DNA from: Flavobacteriaceae bacterium
Lineage (GTDB): Bacteria; Bacteroidota; Bacteroidia; Flavobacteriales; Flavobacteriaceae
Direction of reading: 5' to 3'
Length of the DNA: 35,316 nucleotides
Assembly (NCBI GenBank): GCA_019634365.1
Contig: JAHQVM010000011.1
Span: 1 to 35,316, forward strand
Under the pieces are notes generated by a model that worked only from the letters and a program-made list of their open reading frames with translations, did no database searches and had not been told where the DNA came from. The position numbers and the translations under genes were made by a program. Shown here piece after piece: positions 34,053 through 35,316 of this stretch; the stretch's first letter is position 1; each line of letters opens with the position of its first letter.

Positions 34053-35316
34053 ATGAAAAACCTACTACTATCACTAGCTATGCTATGCATGTCTGGTGCT
34101 CTCTATGCCCAGTTGTATGTTTCTCCTAATGCTACTTCCAGTACAGACTCCTACGTCTATGTCAACGATCAGATACTGTACGTTGAGGAGGAAGTAAATT
34201 TAGTAAGAAATGACAACGACCCAGCCACAGAAGCAAGTATTTATTTGAGAAACGATGGGCAACTCATTCAAGGTGAATCCGGAAGTACTACCAATGTTGG
34301 TACAGGATGGCTGTCTGTATATCAAGACAGCAATAGTGATTCCTATGATTACAATTTCTGGTGCTCTCCAGTAAGTGGAACTTCGGCAACAGGAAACCGT
34401 AATTTCGGAATGCCAAGACTGAATGATGTAGAGACTGTAACTAGTTCTGTTCAGGCAAATACAACCACTGCCCTTAACGGCTGGTCTGGCGGATCCGAAA
34501 CATTAACCATCTCTACGCGGTGGTATGATTGGTGGGATGTTGCCAGCCAAAGATGGCAATGGGGAGGAACTGGAAGCAGGGTACCCGCTGGTTATGGGTT
34601 CACTATGAAGGGAACCAATGAAACAGACGATACAGACGGAACTACGGTCTATCAGGATGCCAACAACCAAGTGTACGACTTTAGAGGTCGTCCTAACAAC
34701 GGTGATATTGTTTTGCCAGTGCAAGTAGATAGTGTCACTTTTACTGATGATAGTCTGTACTACTTCACCTTAGCTGGAAACCCCTATCCTTCTGCTTTGG
34801 ATTTGAAAGAAGTTTTCTATGATTCGGATAACGAAGAAATAGAGTCGTTCCGTTATTGGGATGAAGACCGATCCATTAATTCGCATTTATACATCCATAA
34901 CAAAGGTGGTTATGGTACTTGGATTCCTGGACCTGAAGCCGATGACGCCAATCCTGGAATGTACACTGTGCCTACGTTCATGAATTATGACAATGCAGGT
35001 AATCCTACTACGGAAACGACTGGTTATACACCTCTATCTGTGGAAAGAAGGTATGCACCCATCGCACAAGGATTCATGATCAAAGCACTAGATTCTTTTG
35101 CTAATCTTCCTGCTAGTTCGTCTTGGGATGAACTAATAACCATTAAGAATAGTCACCGCCAATATGTAAAAGAGGGGGCTGCCAATGATTCTGAGTGGCG
35201 ATTCCGAGAAGAAGATGATGGCAAAGGTGGTACTACTAGCTTTAGCCCAGAAATAAGTGTAGATCCGGGAGGAGATAACAATAACGATGATATTCCTTCT
35301 GAGGATTATTCTAACT
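34053..35316 (+). CDS. Large secreted surface protein, N-terminal part (cut by window edge)
   Basis: The open frame runs from ATG 34053 to the right edge (421 codons). A signal peptide (MKNLLLSLAMLCMSGALYAQ) is followed by a repetitive beta-rich extracellular region with motifs I have seen in large flavobacterial adhesins: NFWCSPVSGTSATGN, RVPAGYGFTMKGT, VYDFRGRPNNGDIVLP, YFTLAGNPYPSALDLKEV and AQGFMIKALDS, with a D/N-rich linker near the edge. This matches proteins exported by the type IX system, but the sorting domain, if any, lies outside the window. Function in adhesion is inferred only. Confidence 0.75.
   Translation, partial: MKNLLLSLAMLCMSGALYAQLYVSPNATSSTDSYVYVNDQILYVEEEVNLVRNDNDPATEASIYLRNDGQLIQGESGSTTNVGTGWLSVYQDSNSDSYDYNFWCSPVSGTSATGNRNFGMPRLNDVETVTSSVQANTTTALNGWSGGSETLTISTRWYDWWDVASQRWQWGGTGSRVPAGYGFTMKGTNETDDTDGTTVYQDANNQVYDFRGRPNNGDIVLPVQVDSVTFTDDSLYYFTLAGNPYPSALDLKEVFYDSDNEEIESFRYWDEDRSINSHLYIHNKGGYGTWIPGPEADDANPGMYTVPTFMNYDNAGNPTTETTGYTPLSVERRYAPIAQGFMIKALDSFANLPASSSWDELITIKNSHRQYVKEGAANDSEWRFREEDDGKGGTTSFSPEISVDPGGDNNNDDIPSEDYSN

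Overview
The window looks like a chromosomal segment of a member of the Flavobacteriaceae (phylum Bacteroidota). The evidence is the moderate-to-low GC content, the near absence of Shine-Dalgarno sites, promoter-like boxes of the TAnnTTTG type, many signal peptides ending in an AQ dipeptide, and typical family content: PorT-like barrels, a CarboxypepD_reg-like TonB receptor, a VPS10/sortilin-like propeller protein, RNase Y beside ZapA, and an adhesin-like surface protein. I see no insertion sequence, phage, CRISPR array or tRNA/rRNA gene. It reads as core genome.

Layout. 1-623 (-): DUF72 protein cut by the window edge. 748-4685 (+): LolA-like secreted protein and a large Asp-box propeller protein. 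4837-6746: small conserved protein converging on a DUF2461 protein and a divergent TruA-like pseudouridine synthase. 6797-9135 (+): four-helix membrane protein, membrane-anchored LytTR regulator, exported TraB/Tiki-like protein. 9150-16706 (-): complete histidine operon, hisG-D-C-B(N)-H-A-dinB-F-IE, with a DinB-family gene translationally embedded between hisA and hisF. 16739-16858 (-): its leader, with a 19-codon leader peptide carrying four consecutive His codons, a mutually exclusive antiterminator, and an intrinsic terminator. 17005-20380 (+): tandem-domain OmpA-like protein, a membrane protein with a helix-hairpin-helix tail, and a sodium:solute symporter. 20429-22482 (-): three small outer-membrane barrels, each followed by its own hairpin. 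22578-24485 (+): XerD and an aldo/keto reductase. 24489-26860 (-): coiled-coil protein, ZapA, a probable 6S RNA, RNase Y. 27005-31165 (+): M23 peptidase and TonB-dependent receptor. 31162-32310 (-): cysteine desulfurase. 32413-33321 (+): calcium-repeat lipoprotein. 33318-33869 (-): Smr-domain protein. 34053-end (+): start of a large secreted surface protein.

How it fits together. The histidine block encodes every step from PRPP to histidine in one tightly coupled unit, and its leader shows translation-coupled attenuation readable from sequence alone. The zapA-rny block combines division-ring assembly and mRNA decay with a structured RNA whose end-to-end closing stem suits 6S RNA. Most remaining genes encode envelope functions. 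No gap between genes exceeds 300 bases; the largest (16707-17004) holds the his leader and two divergent promoters. The best candidates for new biology are the his attenuator, the 6S-like RNA, the DinB gene inside the his operon, and the OmpA/helix-hairpin-helix membrane pair. I did not find a clear multi-gene system of unknown type.
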